Shown here one piece after another: positions 1 through 10,677 of a stretch of DNA of 64,000 nucleotides. This DNA comes from Adineta vaga. Lineage: Eukaryota > Rotifera. The notes beneath the pieces are model-generated. The model was not told where the DNA came from, made no database searches, and saw nothing but the letters and a program-made list of their open reading frames with translations. The stretch lies in the NCBI GenBank assembly GCA_021613535.1, contig CP075493.1:17670001-17734000 (forward strand), read 5' to 3'. A program made the translations under genes and the position numbers. Every line of letters starts with the position of its first letter. Position 1 is the first letter of the stretch.

Positions 1-2
1 AA

Positions 3-1150
3 ATGAATGTATCATCTTTAAATATATCTTCTTCACCTAAACAATGTCCATTTGCTTTATTATTATTAATAAAAAGTAAATTGAAAAGAATATCTTTATT
101 ATTATTTATTAATTTTATTTAGATAATTCGAAAAAGATTCCAAATGTTTTTCAATATCATAAAATTTGTCAAAAGAATCTTGAACTTTATTGTTTCTATG
201 ATAATGATTATCTTTGTATTTGTCAAGAAAATCATTATCGTGTTGATTGTTTTATTCATAATATTAATATCGATCAATGTAATAAATATTTATCTAATGG
301 AAAATGTCTTCAAGATGATGATATTATTAAAGATAAAAATGAATTTATTTGTCTTTGTCCATCATGTTATCAAGGTTATTTATGTGAATTGAATATGTAT
401 GCATTTAGTTTAACTTTTGATTCAATTCTTATTGATATAATTAAAGAAATCAAAATTATTTATTGTTTTTTTATTTTTCTTTTATTTATTATTGGTTTTT
501 TTAATAATCTTTGTTCTTTTATTACATTTCGACGATCAATACCTCGAAAATTTCGTGTAGGAAATTATTTATTAATAATAACTTGTCTTGATCAAATATC
601 TTTATTTTATTTATTACTTAAATTTCTACAAATAACATTTAATATTACAAATATAAATTCATGTAAAATTATTTCTTCTCTTTTTTCTGTATTTACAAGA
701 TTAACATATTGATTAACAAGTTGGGTTAGTGTTGATCGACTTCTTCTCACTTTTTTTTCAACTTCAAGATTATCTTTTACCATTTTTTATTTAAATAATA
801 TCGATAAGTTTATTAATTATTTCTATTTCACGAAATCAATCAAAGATAACAAAAGATAAAATAACTTTTCATTAAATATTACTAAAACAATTTTATATAC
901 AAAAAGAACTTTATATTGTACCAATAATTCTTATATTATCTTCATTACCTTAAATAATTGTTTCATTTAGTTTAGTTTGTATACAATTAACAATTTGACA
1001 TCGTCATATATTGATTGTTACTCTTTTACTTTCATATATTCCACAAATTCTTGGTTTTCTTCTTTATGTATTATCATCAACTAATTATAAGAAAGAATTC
1101 AGAAGAACATCACTTGCACAAACATTGTTTCGACGATTTTTTCACTAAAA
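3..1150 (+). pseudogene. EGF-like/7TM receptor fragment, decayed
   Basis: This is the 3' part of a gene like the large receptor at 46.2-51.1 kb. Reading starts at 3, a 47-nt intron lies at 76-122 (GTAAAT...TTTAG), and the frame then runs through a cysteine-rich EGF-like stretch (spaced Cys about 170-385, ending ICLCPSCYQGYLCEL) into hydrophobic segments typical of a rhodopsin-like 7TM bundle (TM1 about 440-520, TM2 about 570-640, TM3 about 680-770 with WVSVDR). A TGA at 710-712 interrupts TM3. Downstream, TM5-TM6-like pieces continue to about 1150 in shifting frames with further stops. No upstream ectodomain is visible because the window begins here. It is probably a pseudogene; an assembly error could explain single stops but not all the breaks. 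Confidence 0.72.
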
Positions 1151-1433
1151 ATGTACACAACTATTATTTCAAAGATATCATAATAATATATTGAAGAATT
1201 TTATGATCATAAAATAGAATTGTAAAAAATTCTTGTGTCTAACATTTTCTCTATTAATAAAAATATTTAAATCTCTTAAAAGAATAATTTATCTCTATTG
1301 TATTTTTAATTTAAACATTTGATAATCTTTATTGTTATTGGAGAAATGACAAATTCTATTGTATTCAAAAAATAATCATAACTTTAATTTTGATTTTCGA
1401 ATATTTTATAATGGAAGTTCTATCATCTTGAGA

Positions 1434-1455
1434 ATGTGGGTGGGTGGGTTCGGGT
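1434..1455 (+). repeat. Degenerate telomere-like G-rich tract
   Basis: The run TGTGGGTGGGTGGG plus TTCGGG is a decayed (TGTGGG)n tract without a clear C-rich partner; only GTACCC follows near 1476. The rest of 1151-2120 is AT-rich with an (AT)n run near 2039-2057, and I see no gene in it. Confidence 0.45.
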
Positions 1456-1648
1456 ATCTTCAACTGCAACGAGTACCCAGTTTGTTTTTCTCTTCTCTGA
1501 TTTAAAATAGACGAGAAAAAAGTCTTTTCTTTTTAAGTGTACTACTTAATTGATCCCTAGATTACAATCAAAATAATAATCATAAATATCAAATGAATAT
1601 ATAAAACTATTAAGAACCGTTCGAGGATTAGAGACGGTACTATAAAAT

Positions 1649-1699
1649 AGGGTGTGTGTGGGTGTGGGTCTCTCTCCTATATATTCAAATCCACACACT
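1649..1699. repeat. Telomere-like palindrome (copy 2)
   Basis: The G-rich arm (GGGTGTGTGTGGGTGTGGG) is followed by the spacer CTCCTATATATTCAAAT and a short C-rich arm (CCACACAC). The same spacer occurs in the copy at 15,540-15,605, so the two are related by descent rather than by simple-sequence growth. Confidence 0.7.
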
Positions 1700-2120
1700 C
1701 TTATTAAAAGATTTTTATAAATTGAGAAAGAAACATAGAAGTGAAATAATTTCGTTTTTTACCAAGATAATCATATTAATACAAAAAATAATGTTAATAT
1801 TTGATTTGTATTAAATTTCTTAATATTGTGAAATATTGTAATTTAATATATGTTTTATTTTACAATCGTTTTCATCAAATATTGAAAGCATAATGAGATG
1901 AAAAAAAAACTAATCTTAGATAAGAATTTTAATTTATAAATTCGATTTCTAAGATAAAATAGACAGTTATTTTTTATTCTATTCTCCTTATCGCACACAT
2001 ATTCTAAGTCAATATAAAGAACAGAAAAAAATAAATGATATATATATATATATATATAGATATCATGAATAGTGTTGTTGTTTTCTTTTCTTAAAATATT
2101 TTGAATTAATAAGATAATCT

Positions 2121-3534
2121 ATGATGTCATCGATATCTACATTTGAAATGTTACCAAATGAAATTTTATTAATGATTATAAAATATTGTGGTGATATTTA
2201 TTCAATATGTCAATCATTTTGTGGATTAAATTAACGTTTCATTTCACTTGTTATTGATAAACATTTACATCTATTTACTGATCATTTATATATAAATAAA
2301 AATGATCCAGATATGAATTTATTTTATAATTCTAATTTCTTTTATGAAATATTCCATCAATTTTCATCTTTAAAAACAAAACAAACATTAGAAGAATTTC
2401 TTCAATTATTAATTTCATTTTATATTAAACAAAAATATTTCGAATTAAGTAATGAATTTCAATTAAATTTAAATAAATTTAAATCTTTACGTCTTCATCT
2501 AACTGATAATGAAATGACTAATCTTGATAATGAATTGAAGAGTATATTTGATACTTTACTAATTGATTTTAATTTATATAAAAAAATATGTAAATCAAAA
2601 GAATTTTCTTTTCAATTAATTAATAATATAAAATAAATTGAATTATTTATTTTAACAAAAGGTGCAAGTCTTGAATATGATCAAAAGAATTTTGATATAA
2701 TAATAAATAAATGGTTTAGATTTAAAATAAATTTTATTGAATATAATAATCAAGAATTTGTTAATTTATTTATAATTTATCAATTTAAATATTTTCCTGA
2801 TAATTATTATCAATTAAATAGGATTTATTCGTATAAAAATGAAATAAATTTCTTTCTTTTTATCTTAGATAAAATAATGTTAATTATACCTTTAAATTTT
2901 GAAAATATATTTATTCAAACAAATCAAATAGAAATATTATAAATTTGACTTAATAAATATAATCAATATGAAACATTTTTAACAATTTTATATAATTTAA
3001 TTCATACAAATCAAATTGATATTATTAAATTAATTTATAATGAAAATCAAAATATTAAATATTTATTTGATCAATTAAAAACATCTAAAGAAATTGTTAA
3101 TATTATGATTAAAAATCAAGAAAAAAAATATTTATTTAAAATATTATTAAATAATGAACAATTAAGAATATGGTTTATAAATAAAAATTTATTATTTATT
3201 TTATTAAAAAAAAAGACAATTTAAAATTCTTAAATATTTATTTAAATTATCATCATTACTTATTTATCAATTAGATCAAGATGGAAATGATCCTTTACTT
3301 TATCTATGTCTTCATGTTTCTAGTTGTCGACATCGTTTTATTCAATTTCTAATCAATATCGGATCTGATTTATCTCGTATTAATTCACAAAATATCAATT
3401 TTTTTAATACATTACAAATAAAAAGAAATAAAATATTATTAAATAAATTAATTGAACATGAAATTATTCAAATTGATTATATTTCTAAAGAAGTTAAACA
3501 ATTCAATCATAATATTATTGATAGTTTGGATTAA
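2121..3534 (+). pseudogene. F-box/ankyrin-type protein, broken
   Basis: The N-terminus beginning at 2121 has an F-box-like motif (FEMLPNEILLMIIKYCGDIY), and the reading frame continues as a long helical, Leu/Asn-rich protein. The end (about 3240-3534) includes DQDGNDPLLYLCLHVSS and FIQFLINIGSDLSRI, which resemble ankyrin repeats. The frame is interrupted by TAA at 2232-2234, TAA at 2634-2636, and TAA 2940-2942 with TGA 2946-2948, then shifts near 3215 in an A-run. Two of the TAA stops sit where Gln would fit. The intact family would be a substrate adaptor for an SCF ubiquitin ligase; that role is inferred from the F-box alone. Confidence 0.62.
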
Positions 3535-3787
3535 CTAATACTGAATATGTTTATTATCAGACTAAAACTCAACTTATTGGATTAAGTTATCTCTTCAAAC
3601 TTCTCAAAATTTCTTAGATTTCAAGAACTTTCTAACTACTAAATTTTTTAAAATAATTCAATAAAGATATTTCAAAATTATAAAAACGTAATTTTTCAAT
3701 AAGATAAAATATGAGAATTACGTATACTATTTATTATTATTCATTCTTATAGTTGAAAAATTGATCTTGTTCATTGTCATCGTTTTT

Positions 3788-4404
3788 TCAAAAATGAAGG
3801 TCATCACAATCATAATATTTGTTTAGATTTTTCATATAGATACGAAGGAAAGGACTACTAAGAACATCATAAGTATAATAGACTTGAAAGTTTTGATATA
3901 GCTTTTGTCTAGTTATACGTTCACATTGAATTATTTGAGAAATATTGAAATAGATAAGTAAAGGAGGAAGACCATTAATAAAAAACTTTTCTGTATAATT
4001 TGATAATTGTACAACAAAAGAATATTGATCAGCAATATTAGGAAGTAATCCACCATCATATTTTGGAATATCTCCACGTATTGGATCAAATAATTGAAGA
4101 TTATTTTGACATTCTTTTGATAATTGATTTTGATTATATCGAATAAATCATTTCTCTGAAAAAAACAACATGATCATTGACTTTTAAGTATATTATAATG
4201 TTTATGATAGAGATTTCGTGTTACAAATAAAGAATGAAATGATTGAAGCATATGTCGAATTCGACGCATGTCTGAGTTCATTTTCTTTCTCATCAATTTT
4301 TGTTGTCAATCAGACTCGTTGTATTCTGAAGACGAAGTCGATAGTTTTCCATCACAAATCATAAATAAACTTATGATAATCATAAGAACATCATGTGAAA
4401 GCAT
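3788..4404 (-). pseudogene. Small secreted protein, broken
   Basis: On the minus strand an ATG at 4404 opens a hydrophobic signal peptide (MLSHDVLMIIISLFMICDG). A largely continuous frame follows to a TGA at 3790-3788, with the conserved-looking stretch IRGDIPKYDGGLLPNIADQY and a Cys-containing C-terminus. Three TGA codons interrupt it (after NESD, after ILKSQ, and before FIRYNQNQLS); the last may fall near an unrecognised short intron because TTTTTTTCAG precedes it. I do not recognise the family. A degenerated or partly mis-modelled secreted protein gene is the best description. Confidence 0.5.
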
Positions 4405-4564
4405 CTTACTATCTTATAAAAGAAGCCACTTGAAGTATTAGCGAGGGTGGATGTGTAAGAATGATTCCGTTCTTCCTTCTTACAAACTATGCAACGCAGA
4501 AAAAAATCCAATAGAACTATGAATATCTAGTCATATTTCTATGTAAGACATATTTTGTCAACGT

Positions 4565-4700
4565 TTTTTCTGTGTACTCAAAAAGTGAGTGCACTACTAG
4601 AACCGGTCAGTGTGTCCGTCCGTTTACATGATAACTCGTCACAACTACATCCGAATAAGCTGAAGTTTTGTACACAGAATTATTTCATCAATATCTCGGC
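4565..4700 (+). repeat. Dispersed repeat R1, copy a
   Basis: This stretch contains the words GTGAGTGCACTACTAGAA, CCGTCCGTTTACATGATAAC and CATCAATATCTCGGCGAG. It is homologous to 14,932-15,103 in the same orientation and to 25,315-25,480 and 26,005-26,120 in the opposite orientation. It ends where a telomere-like palindrome begins. No ORF is present. The family type is unknown. Confidence 0.7.
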
Positions 4701-4764
4701 GAGGGTGTGGGTGTGGGTGTAAGTGAGAATATTATATGGATTATACACCCACACCCACACCCTC
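4701..4764. repeat. Telomere-like palindrome (copy 3, near-perfect)
   Basis: The left arm GAGGGTGTGGGTGTGGG extends through TGTAA. An 18-nt spacer (GTGAGAATATTATATGGA) follows, then the reverse complement of the arm ending CCCACACCCTC. The arms pair over about 22 nt with one 2-nt bulge. It lies inside or at the edge of repeat R1a; the R1b copy lacks it at the matching place. Confidence 0.85.
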
Positions 4765-5368
4765 AAGATGTAATTTAGGAAACCAGATTTGTGGGGAATG
4801 ATAATCTACCGCCTAGGAGCGCTAGGGAGGATCCAGTGTGCCCTAAAGGGTGGGCGTGTGGCAGGGAAACGTGAAGAATGACTTCGGTCGATCTTTTATA
4901 TCATTTAAATAAAGGAAAAATGAAAAGATCGAGTCAAAATCGGTACTCAAAGTCCTTTTCTAAGTCAATTATTTTCATTTAAGCTCGAAAGACCCGAAAA
5001 CCGCGATGTTCACCTGGAAATGCAATTTTTTTCTCATGGTGAGAGGCGTCCCATAGAGTCTATTGTGTCCGCCACAAAATAATATAACACGAAAAATCTT
5101 TTCCATACAGTAGGCGAGGCATTCAACACCCGTATCTACATGATTTAACTATCTGGCCCTATGTTCCGACATACTGCACCAGAGCTCGTATTTTTCTGCT
5201 GGAAGAACTATTCAATCTTATGACCAACAATTTTTTCCAAAAAGTGGTTGGCTCCCCATAGATCCACCCATAACTCTATTGGAGGATCTTAAAAATAATT
5301 TTTTCTGTCATCGTTTATTTCAACACAACGACTCTTTATTTCAACATAACGTTATTCTGCGTTTTTTC
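4765..5368. other. Non-coding interval, nothing recognised
   Basis: There is no long ORF or RNA gene that I can recognise. Two loosely similar stretches (GGCGTCCCATAGAGTC near 5047 and GGCTCCCCATAGATCC near 5250) hint at an old duplicated repeat. This interval may include the 3' UTR of the minus-strand gene that ends at 5369. Confidence 0.4.
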
Positions 5369-5854
5369 CTACGATTTTAAAACTTCGTAGATGATGGGTA
5401 ATAAGTTGTACATTGTCGGACCTTGAAATTTCAGTATAATTTGGTAATTGGAATCCGAATATTGTATTATAACATCATCTACTGATTTTAATTCGGTTTC
5501 CTGACTATTCAATATTCGATAAACCTTCACAGAATAGTCCTTCAGTTGTGTGAGTTGTTGATTGTTGAGACGGATAGAATATGGTTGATGTTGTTGTGTG
5601 AATGATGTTTCAATAGTCAATGTTAAATTATTCGTTGAATCAGACCACCACCCAAGTCCGACCGTCGAGCATGATTGGTATTTTGTATCAGCCAAAGTCA
5701 GGAATGCAGAATTGCATGTACGAGAAGAAGTAACACCAGTCCAACATGGCATGGACGAATTCAATAGTCGAGCAGTGCAGGATGCATCCGTAATAGGTGT
5801 AGTTTGAACAAGAGCGATGGCCAGTAAAAGGAGAAGCGTGACTATTTGCGACAT
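5369..5854 (-). CDS. Small secreted protein, family unknown
   Basis: A single-exon ORF of 161 residues starts at 5854. Residues 1-24 form a classic signal peptide (MSQIVTLLLLLAIALVQTTP). The mature part has four Cys in its first half (SCTAR, PCWTG, TCNSA, SCSTV), Trp-rich LGWWSD, and a Thr/Gln-rich middle resembling an all-beta fold. It lacks a transmembrane segment or known catalytic motif. The start is supported by the signal peptide and by a TATAAAAAC element about 50 nt upstream. The opposite strand is open in two frames but those are shadows. Function is not recognised; it is presumably extracellular. Confidence 0.72.
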   Translation of the reverse strand: MSQIVTLLLLLAIALVQTTPITDASCTARLLNSSMPCWTGVTSSRTCNSAFLTLADTKYQSCSTVGLGWWSDSTNNLTLTIETSFTQQHQPYSIRLNNQQLTQLKDYSVKVYRILNSQETELKSVDDVIIQYSDSNYQIILKFQGPTMYNLLPIIYEVLKS

Positions 5855-5900
5855 TCGATGTTAGTTCGTAAGAAAAATGAAAATGAAAAGGCAAACGCCA

Positions 5901-5909
5901 GTTTTTATA
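5901..5909 (-). promoter_or_regulatory. TATA box of the 5,854 gene
   Basis: The minus strand reads CTATAAAAAC here, 47-55 nt before the ATG at 5854. That leaves about 20 nt of 5' UTR if transcription starts about 30 nt downstream. Confidence 0.55.
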
Positions 5910-6299
5910 GTTACATTGCTATGGCATACAGAATAGGATAGAGCCGAAGCAACGAAAGAACAGGTGCAAAGGATAAGCGATCAAGTTACAATGGTGCCAT
6001 AGCTCTGTCATTGATGACTGAGTGGAAGACTGCTGAGAAGGCCGCTTTTCTCTCCAGAATGCTTTGAAGAAATATTAATAACTAAGTTACTTGAGAATAG
6101 CAAACTCGATATGGGCATAAAATCTACCAAACTGATTTCCTTTGAAATCACTTTCGGATTTTCGATCCCCTATCTTCCTACAGAATTTTGGATTTTTTTC
6201 CCATGAATTAATTGGCTCAAAGTAACTACCCATCGTGCTAAAAAGATGAATAACCCTAGGGAAAATCCTTGTTATTTCAGCTCCAGATCTTTGTCATTT

Positions 6300-6960
6300 T
6301 CGGCCAGGATCAGGCAAGGATTTGCACTTTTTTCCTGAGGAAATGCTTAAATCCTGAAAGAAGCGTGTAGCCACGGTTTTTAAGGATCTTGTCAAGATTT
6401 ATACCAAGAATTTATTAGGATTTAGAGCTGAATATCATTATTTTACTATCAGGATATTACCAGGATGTTCCCAAATCTTGCAAGAAGCGTGTAGCCACGG
6501 TTTTTAGGGATCTTTTCAAGTTTTATATCATGAATTCATTAGGATTTTTGATCGAACCTCACAATTTTACACTTAAGATCTGGCCAGGAAGTCCAAGATT
6601 CCTGAAAAAAGCGTGTAGCCACGGTTTATCAGGATCTTACCAGGATCTACATCAAGATTTATACACGATTCTTAACTGATTACTATTACTTAATAGCCAA
6701 GATCTGACCAAGAAATATAAAAATCCTGGAAAAACGTGTAGCCCCGGTTTAGACAGAACCTGCCAGGATTCATATCAGAAAAAATAAAGAAGATGGTAAG
6801 ATTATCATGGGCTAAATAACAGGATTGTTTCAAGAAATAGATGCATCTTGACAGAAATATGTTGTCACACTTTTTCAGGATCTTTGCAGGATTCACATCA
6901 GGTTTATACAAAGAATCCATCAGGATGACATAAAGATCTTTGGCTAATCCTTTCAGGATT
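6300..6960. repeat. Tandem subterminal repeats, about 124-bp period
   Basis: The anchor GCGTGTAGCCACGGTTT recurs at 6363, 6487 and 6611, with a variant at 6735 and a more decayed unit near 6860. Each unit also has AGGATCTT...CAAGATTTATA and ATTAGGATTT words. The units are diverged but the spacing is regular. Related words occur without strict tandem order up to about 7145. Confidence 0.75.
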
Positions 6961-7170
6961 TTCGAATAATAATTTTAAAAAATCTGTTCAGGATTCTTAA
7001 TTCCTCACACACCTATTCTCTTCTAGCATACTTGCTGGTTTTGTTCAGGAACCTACAATAATCCAATATATAGCATTCAATTAGACTAGTACAAGATTAC
7101 AACTTACCGAGATCGTCGAATTATTGTGCCAGGATCGTTGCAAGATATCTAAACAGAACAGGATAAATTT

Positions 7171-7243
7171 GAACACATAGAGATTCGAACTCTAGATCTT
7201 CAGTTCATGAACTGAACAGCTAACCCAGCTGAACTGTGTGCTC
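7171..7243 (-). tRNA. tRNA-Met(CAT)-like gene or tRNA-derived repeat head
   Basis: The minus strand folds into a 73-nt cloverleaf-like form. The acceptor GAGCACA pairs with TGTGTTC (one G-T pair). The anticodon stem TTCAG/CTGAA encloses the 7-nt loop TTCATGA, giving anticodon CAT. A 4-nt variable loop is followed by a T-arm TAGAG/CTCTA with loop TTCGAAT, and a B-box-like AGTTCGAATCT. The D-arm (GTTCAGCTGGGTTAGCTG) keeps the GG but pairs poorly. There is no oligo-T terminator immediately after it. It could be a real tRNA, a pseudogene, or a SINE head next to the repeat block. Confidence 0.5.
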
Positions 7244-7341
7244 GTTTTAGACTTGATTAATACATGATTTTATATCTAATTTTGTATTCTCTTATGTGTT
7301 TTAATCAATTGAAATATATTTTTCTACTCTTAATTTTTTAT

Positions 7342-10049
7342 TCAATTGTGCTCATAGGCAAATGAATAGTTTGTTAGAATCATACAATCATCAAGAAAAG
7401 GAACAGAAAAACATCGAGAACGAAGAGAAGTAACATCACAAATATCAACTCGATCAAATTTATCAAGAGATGGCTTTTCACGTTTAACAACAATATATAC
7501 ACTATCGATGAAATCTTTGATAGCAGTTACATATTTATAAGATGAAAAACAAGAAGTTAAAGAAGAATTTACATTATCTAGTTTTTGAATAACAGCTGAA
7601 CAATGTGTATCAGTAGAAAGAAAAAATAGAATATAACCATAAGTAATTAAGCCATTCATTTCGTAAGATACTAGATAACTACATGTTGATCCTTTTCGAG
7701 AATAAAGAAACGAATGATACGTAACATTAAGATAATGAAGACGAGAAAAAAATGTTGTAGTTGATGAAATATGTCCATTTTTGATCAAAAACTGATAAGT
7801 TATTCCATCAAGAGTTTCCTTTAATATATTACTACCAAAAGCATCATTGTTAATGGAAAAGTGACCAAATGAACGATTAGTATGTTCTTTTGTTTTTGAG
7901 AGGTAAAAGTTAGATACAAATGCAAATGCAATTTGATTTCCAGCACCAGAAGAACCTTTAACAAATGCTTTTAAAAAACCAAGGAAGCTTTCAAAAACGA
8001 AATTTGTCAACCAGTTCAATCTACCAAACTTTTTGCATTGTAATGGTAAATGAAGATGGGTATGTGTTGAAATTGTCAATAAATTTACTGGATATGCATC
8101 ATCAGTAACATGCTTTGATAAGTTTTTAATATATAATTTCAATAAGAACGAAATTGAGTCACTTAATTCTTTATCATTATTCCAATGATCATGTAATAAA
8201 CGAAGAATAACATTATAAAGTGCTAAATCTCCGATAACATTCGCTGGTAGAAATTCAACGAGAACTGGTAAACCAATATATGAAATAAATAATCGAACTT
8301 CTGATGCTTTCCATTTATTTATATTTGCAATAGCTCGTGGTCGTCGAAGAATATCATGAATATAATTTATTGATCGAAGTTTAGAATTAATCTTTTGAAG
8401 ATTTTCTTTTGTAATTAATGTTTGTAAATAGATAAGAAGTTTTCTTGAATGGCATAAAAAGATTGTATGCATTGGATCAATAACAACGGAGTGCGGTAAA
8501 GGAACATCGAGAATTTCGGAAAAAGCACTTATACCTTTTAAACCTGTTGTTCTTTCTCGATCTACTCTATTATGCATAGAAGCAGCATATTGAGCACATT
8601 TTTCGAAATTCTCGGTTGTTCGCAATTCAGCATCGTTGTCCAAATTATATATAACACAATGCCCATCACGACTATAGGTCCCCTTGATATTGCAGAACAT
8701 GCATGCATAAAAGGCATTATGTTCTACAAACTGAACCATTGTTGAAAGAGCAGGCATATCTCCCATTAACATAGGAAAGATTATTTTAATCTTGTTACCA
8801 TTAATTGTTTCAACACCTGTTCTTTTTAAGCAAGATAATTGTTCAGATAACTTTTCCAAAATAATATTAAAGTTTGGCTTTTTTTTGCCTATCCAGAGAG
8901 CAAAAAGAATTGTATTATCAGCACGACTGCGAGCATAAGGTGGAAGTTCTAAGACAGCACCTAATATTGGCCATGCACTACAATTCTTTGACTTGTAAAG
9001 TGGGATACCATCGGAATGAATCATAACAGATACAAAAAACATTTTGTGAATATTTAATAATGATTGATATACATCACCACGAACAATATCATTTCCATCC
9101 AATGTTGTTTTTGCTCTGGCTTGATTTTGATATTGTTGAAGAAGAATTAAATTTTTATTAATTAATAATTTCAATTGTTCATGAATATCAAATAAAACAA
9201 TCTCCAAGATATCATCGGGTGGAACTTTCATTTGCTCATGAATACATTGAATTGTCGAACAAATTCCATTCGATGTCGATGAATAACATCCACCACATAA
9301 TTTTTCTATTGTATACATTTCACCAATACCAATAGCATCTATAAAAAATACCAAGATTAAAATGAAATGAAAACTTCTTCTAATCAGATCCTCCTTGCAA
9401 AATATACGTAGAAATATGTTGGAACTTGTATAAGTTCTTTTCGTTAAAACAAAACAAATTAAATGCACTTACTTAAAAGACCATCTCCTGATGCTGGTAT
9501 CAAATTAGGAGAAGGAATATATTTTTGAAATAAATCTAACAAATAAGCACGTTGTTTATTTGGTAGATGAGATATACGACAAAATTCTAGAATATCTCTA
9601 GAAAATTCACATACAGTCATACATGTAGATGAATAAAGAAAACGATTATCTGGTAAATGTGAATACATGTACATGGTGTCTGATTCTGCATCACTGGATT
9701 GTGCATCAGAATGGGATGCAGAACAAGAGGATGATAATATGGATGATGTTGTTGATGATGACATGTTCAGTAATATTTCATCTTCATCATTAAAAATATC
9801 AGTGATGGTTGATAATGAATTAGATGTAAAATTATCATTTTGGAGTGGTATTATTTGTTTTGCACCTGAACTCTCATCTGAACTTGAATCTTTATCAATT
9901 ATGTTAGATGAGATTGATGACGTTGAAAGTAAAGAAACCAGAGATCGTTTTCGTTTCTGGCTAGATCGTCGTTGTTGTTGTTGATTAGTTTTCTTTTCTC
10001 GACGCTCTGTTTTCTTCTTTTTATAAAAATATGCGGTTGTATCCGACAT
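7342..10049 (-). CDS. TNP2/EnSpm-like transposase, two exons
   Basis: Exon 1 is 10049-9473 and exon 2 is 9338-7342, with a 134-nt GT-AG intron in phase 1; the joined protein is about 857 residues. The N-terminus is Lys/Arg/Gln-rich then Ser/Asp-rich, followed by FCRISHLPNKQRAYLLDLF. The central part has transposase-like motifs: HSDGIPLYKSKNCSAWPI, LPPYARSR, FALWIGKKKPN, MLMGDMPALSTM, HNAFYACMFCNIKG (zinc-knuckle-like Cys) and VVIDPMHTIFL. These match the order I know for TNP2-domain transposases of EnSpm/CACTA type, with acidic residues in the SDG, GD and DPMH motifs as catalytic candidates. The frame is intact, so it may be active. The ATG at 10049 follows no visible upstream exon. Family identity is by motif recognition only. 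Confidence 0.78.
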
Positions 10050-10677
10050 CTACAACAGAACAATTTACAATAATGCATTGTACTATAAAATTTTATTTAA
10101 TCAAACAGAGCTTACATATCACAACTGAATCGTTTCAGATAAGAGTGCGATATTAACGACTGGAATCAGAGCAAATTAATGCTGACATATAAAGCAAACT
10201 TTGATGATAATTTGGATCAAAATACTACTAATTATTTAAAAAATATAATAGCGACATAGACCTTTCTTACAGTAAAAAATCTTTAGATTTAATTGTACTC
10301 GATACACACGTAAAGAATTATACAAAGTCTCTGTTGATTTAACTGGAAGATTTGAATTGATTGATATAATCAATATGATTTAGTTTTCCTTTATAAATCA
10401 TCTTTTTTTTATTATGAATAGATAAAAAAAGATCTTTTTATAAAAAAATATTGAAGTAATACATAGGATTAATCTTCACATGATTCTTCTTGTGGATTAT
10501 CAATCTAAAGAAAAAGAAAAAAGAACGATGATTGAAAAAATCTCTCAAAATAATCTTCAATTGTAGTCATATTAAAGCATTATTTTGTTCAAAAATCTCA
10601 GTATCTTTTTACAACATTAATCAATGAATTACCTATATTTGGTTGACAGCTGCATATGAATCTATTCCGATTCAACT

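Noticed and set aside
144-392. 82-codon hydrophobic ORF overlapping the first receptor fragment
   Set aside because: The neighbouring frame encodes a Cys-patterned EGF-like region and joins the 7TM part; this ORF is a shadow.
4701-4764. Possible rho-independent type terminator
   Set aside because: The window is eukaryotic, the hairpin belongs to a dispersed palindrome family, and no gene ends there.
5598-5807. Plus-strand ORF opposite the secreted protein gene
   Set aside because: It lacks a signal or domain, while the minus frame has a clear signal peptide and TATA box.
6300-7145. CRISPR-like array
   Set aside because: The 124-bp units are whole diverged tandem repeats without unique spacers, and the context is a eukaryotic transposon.
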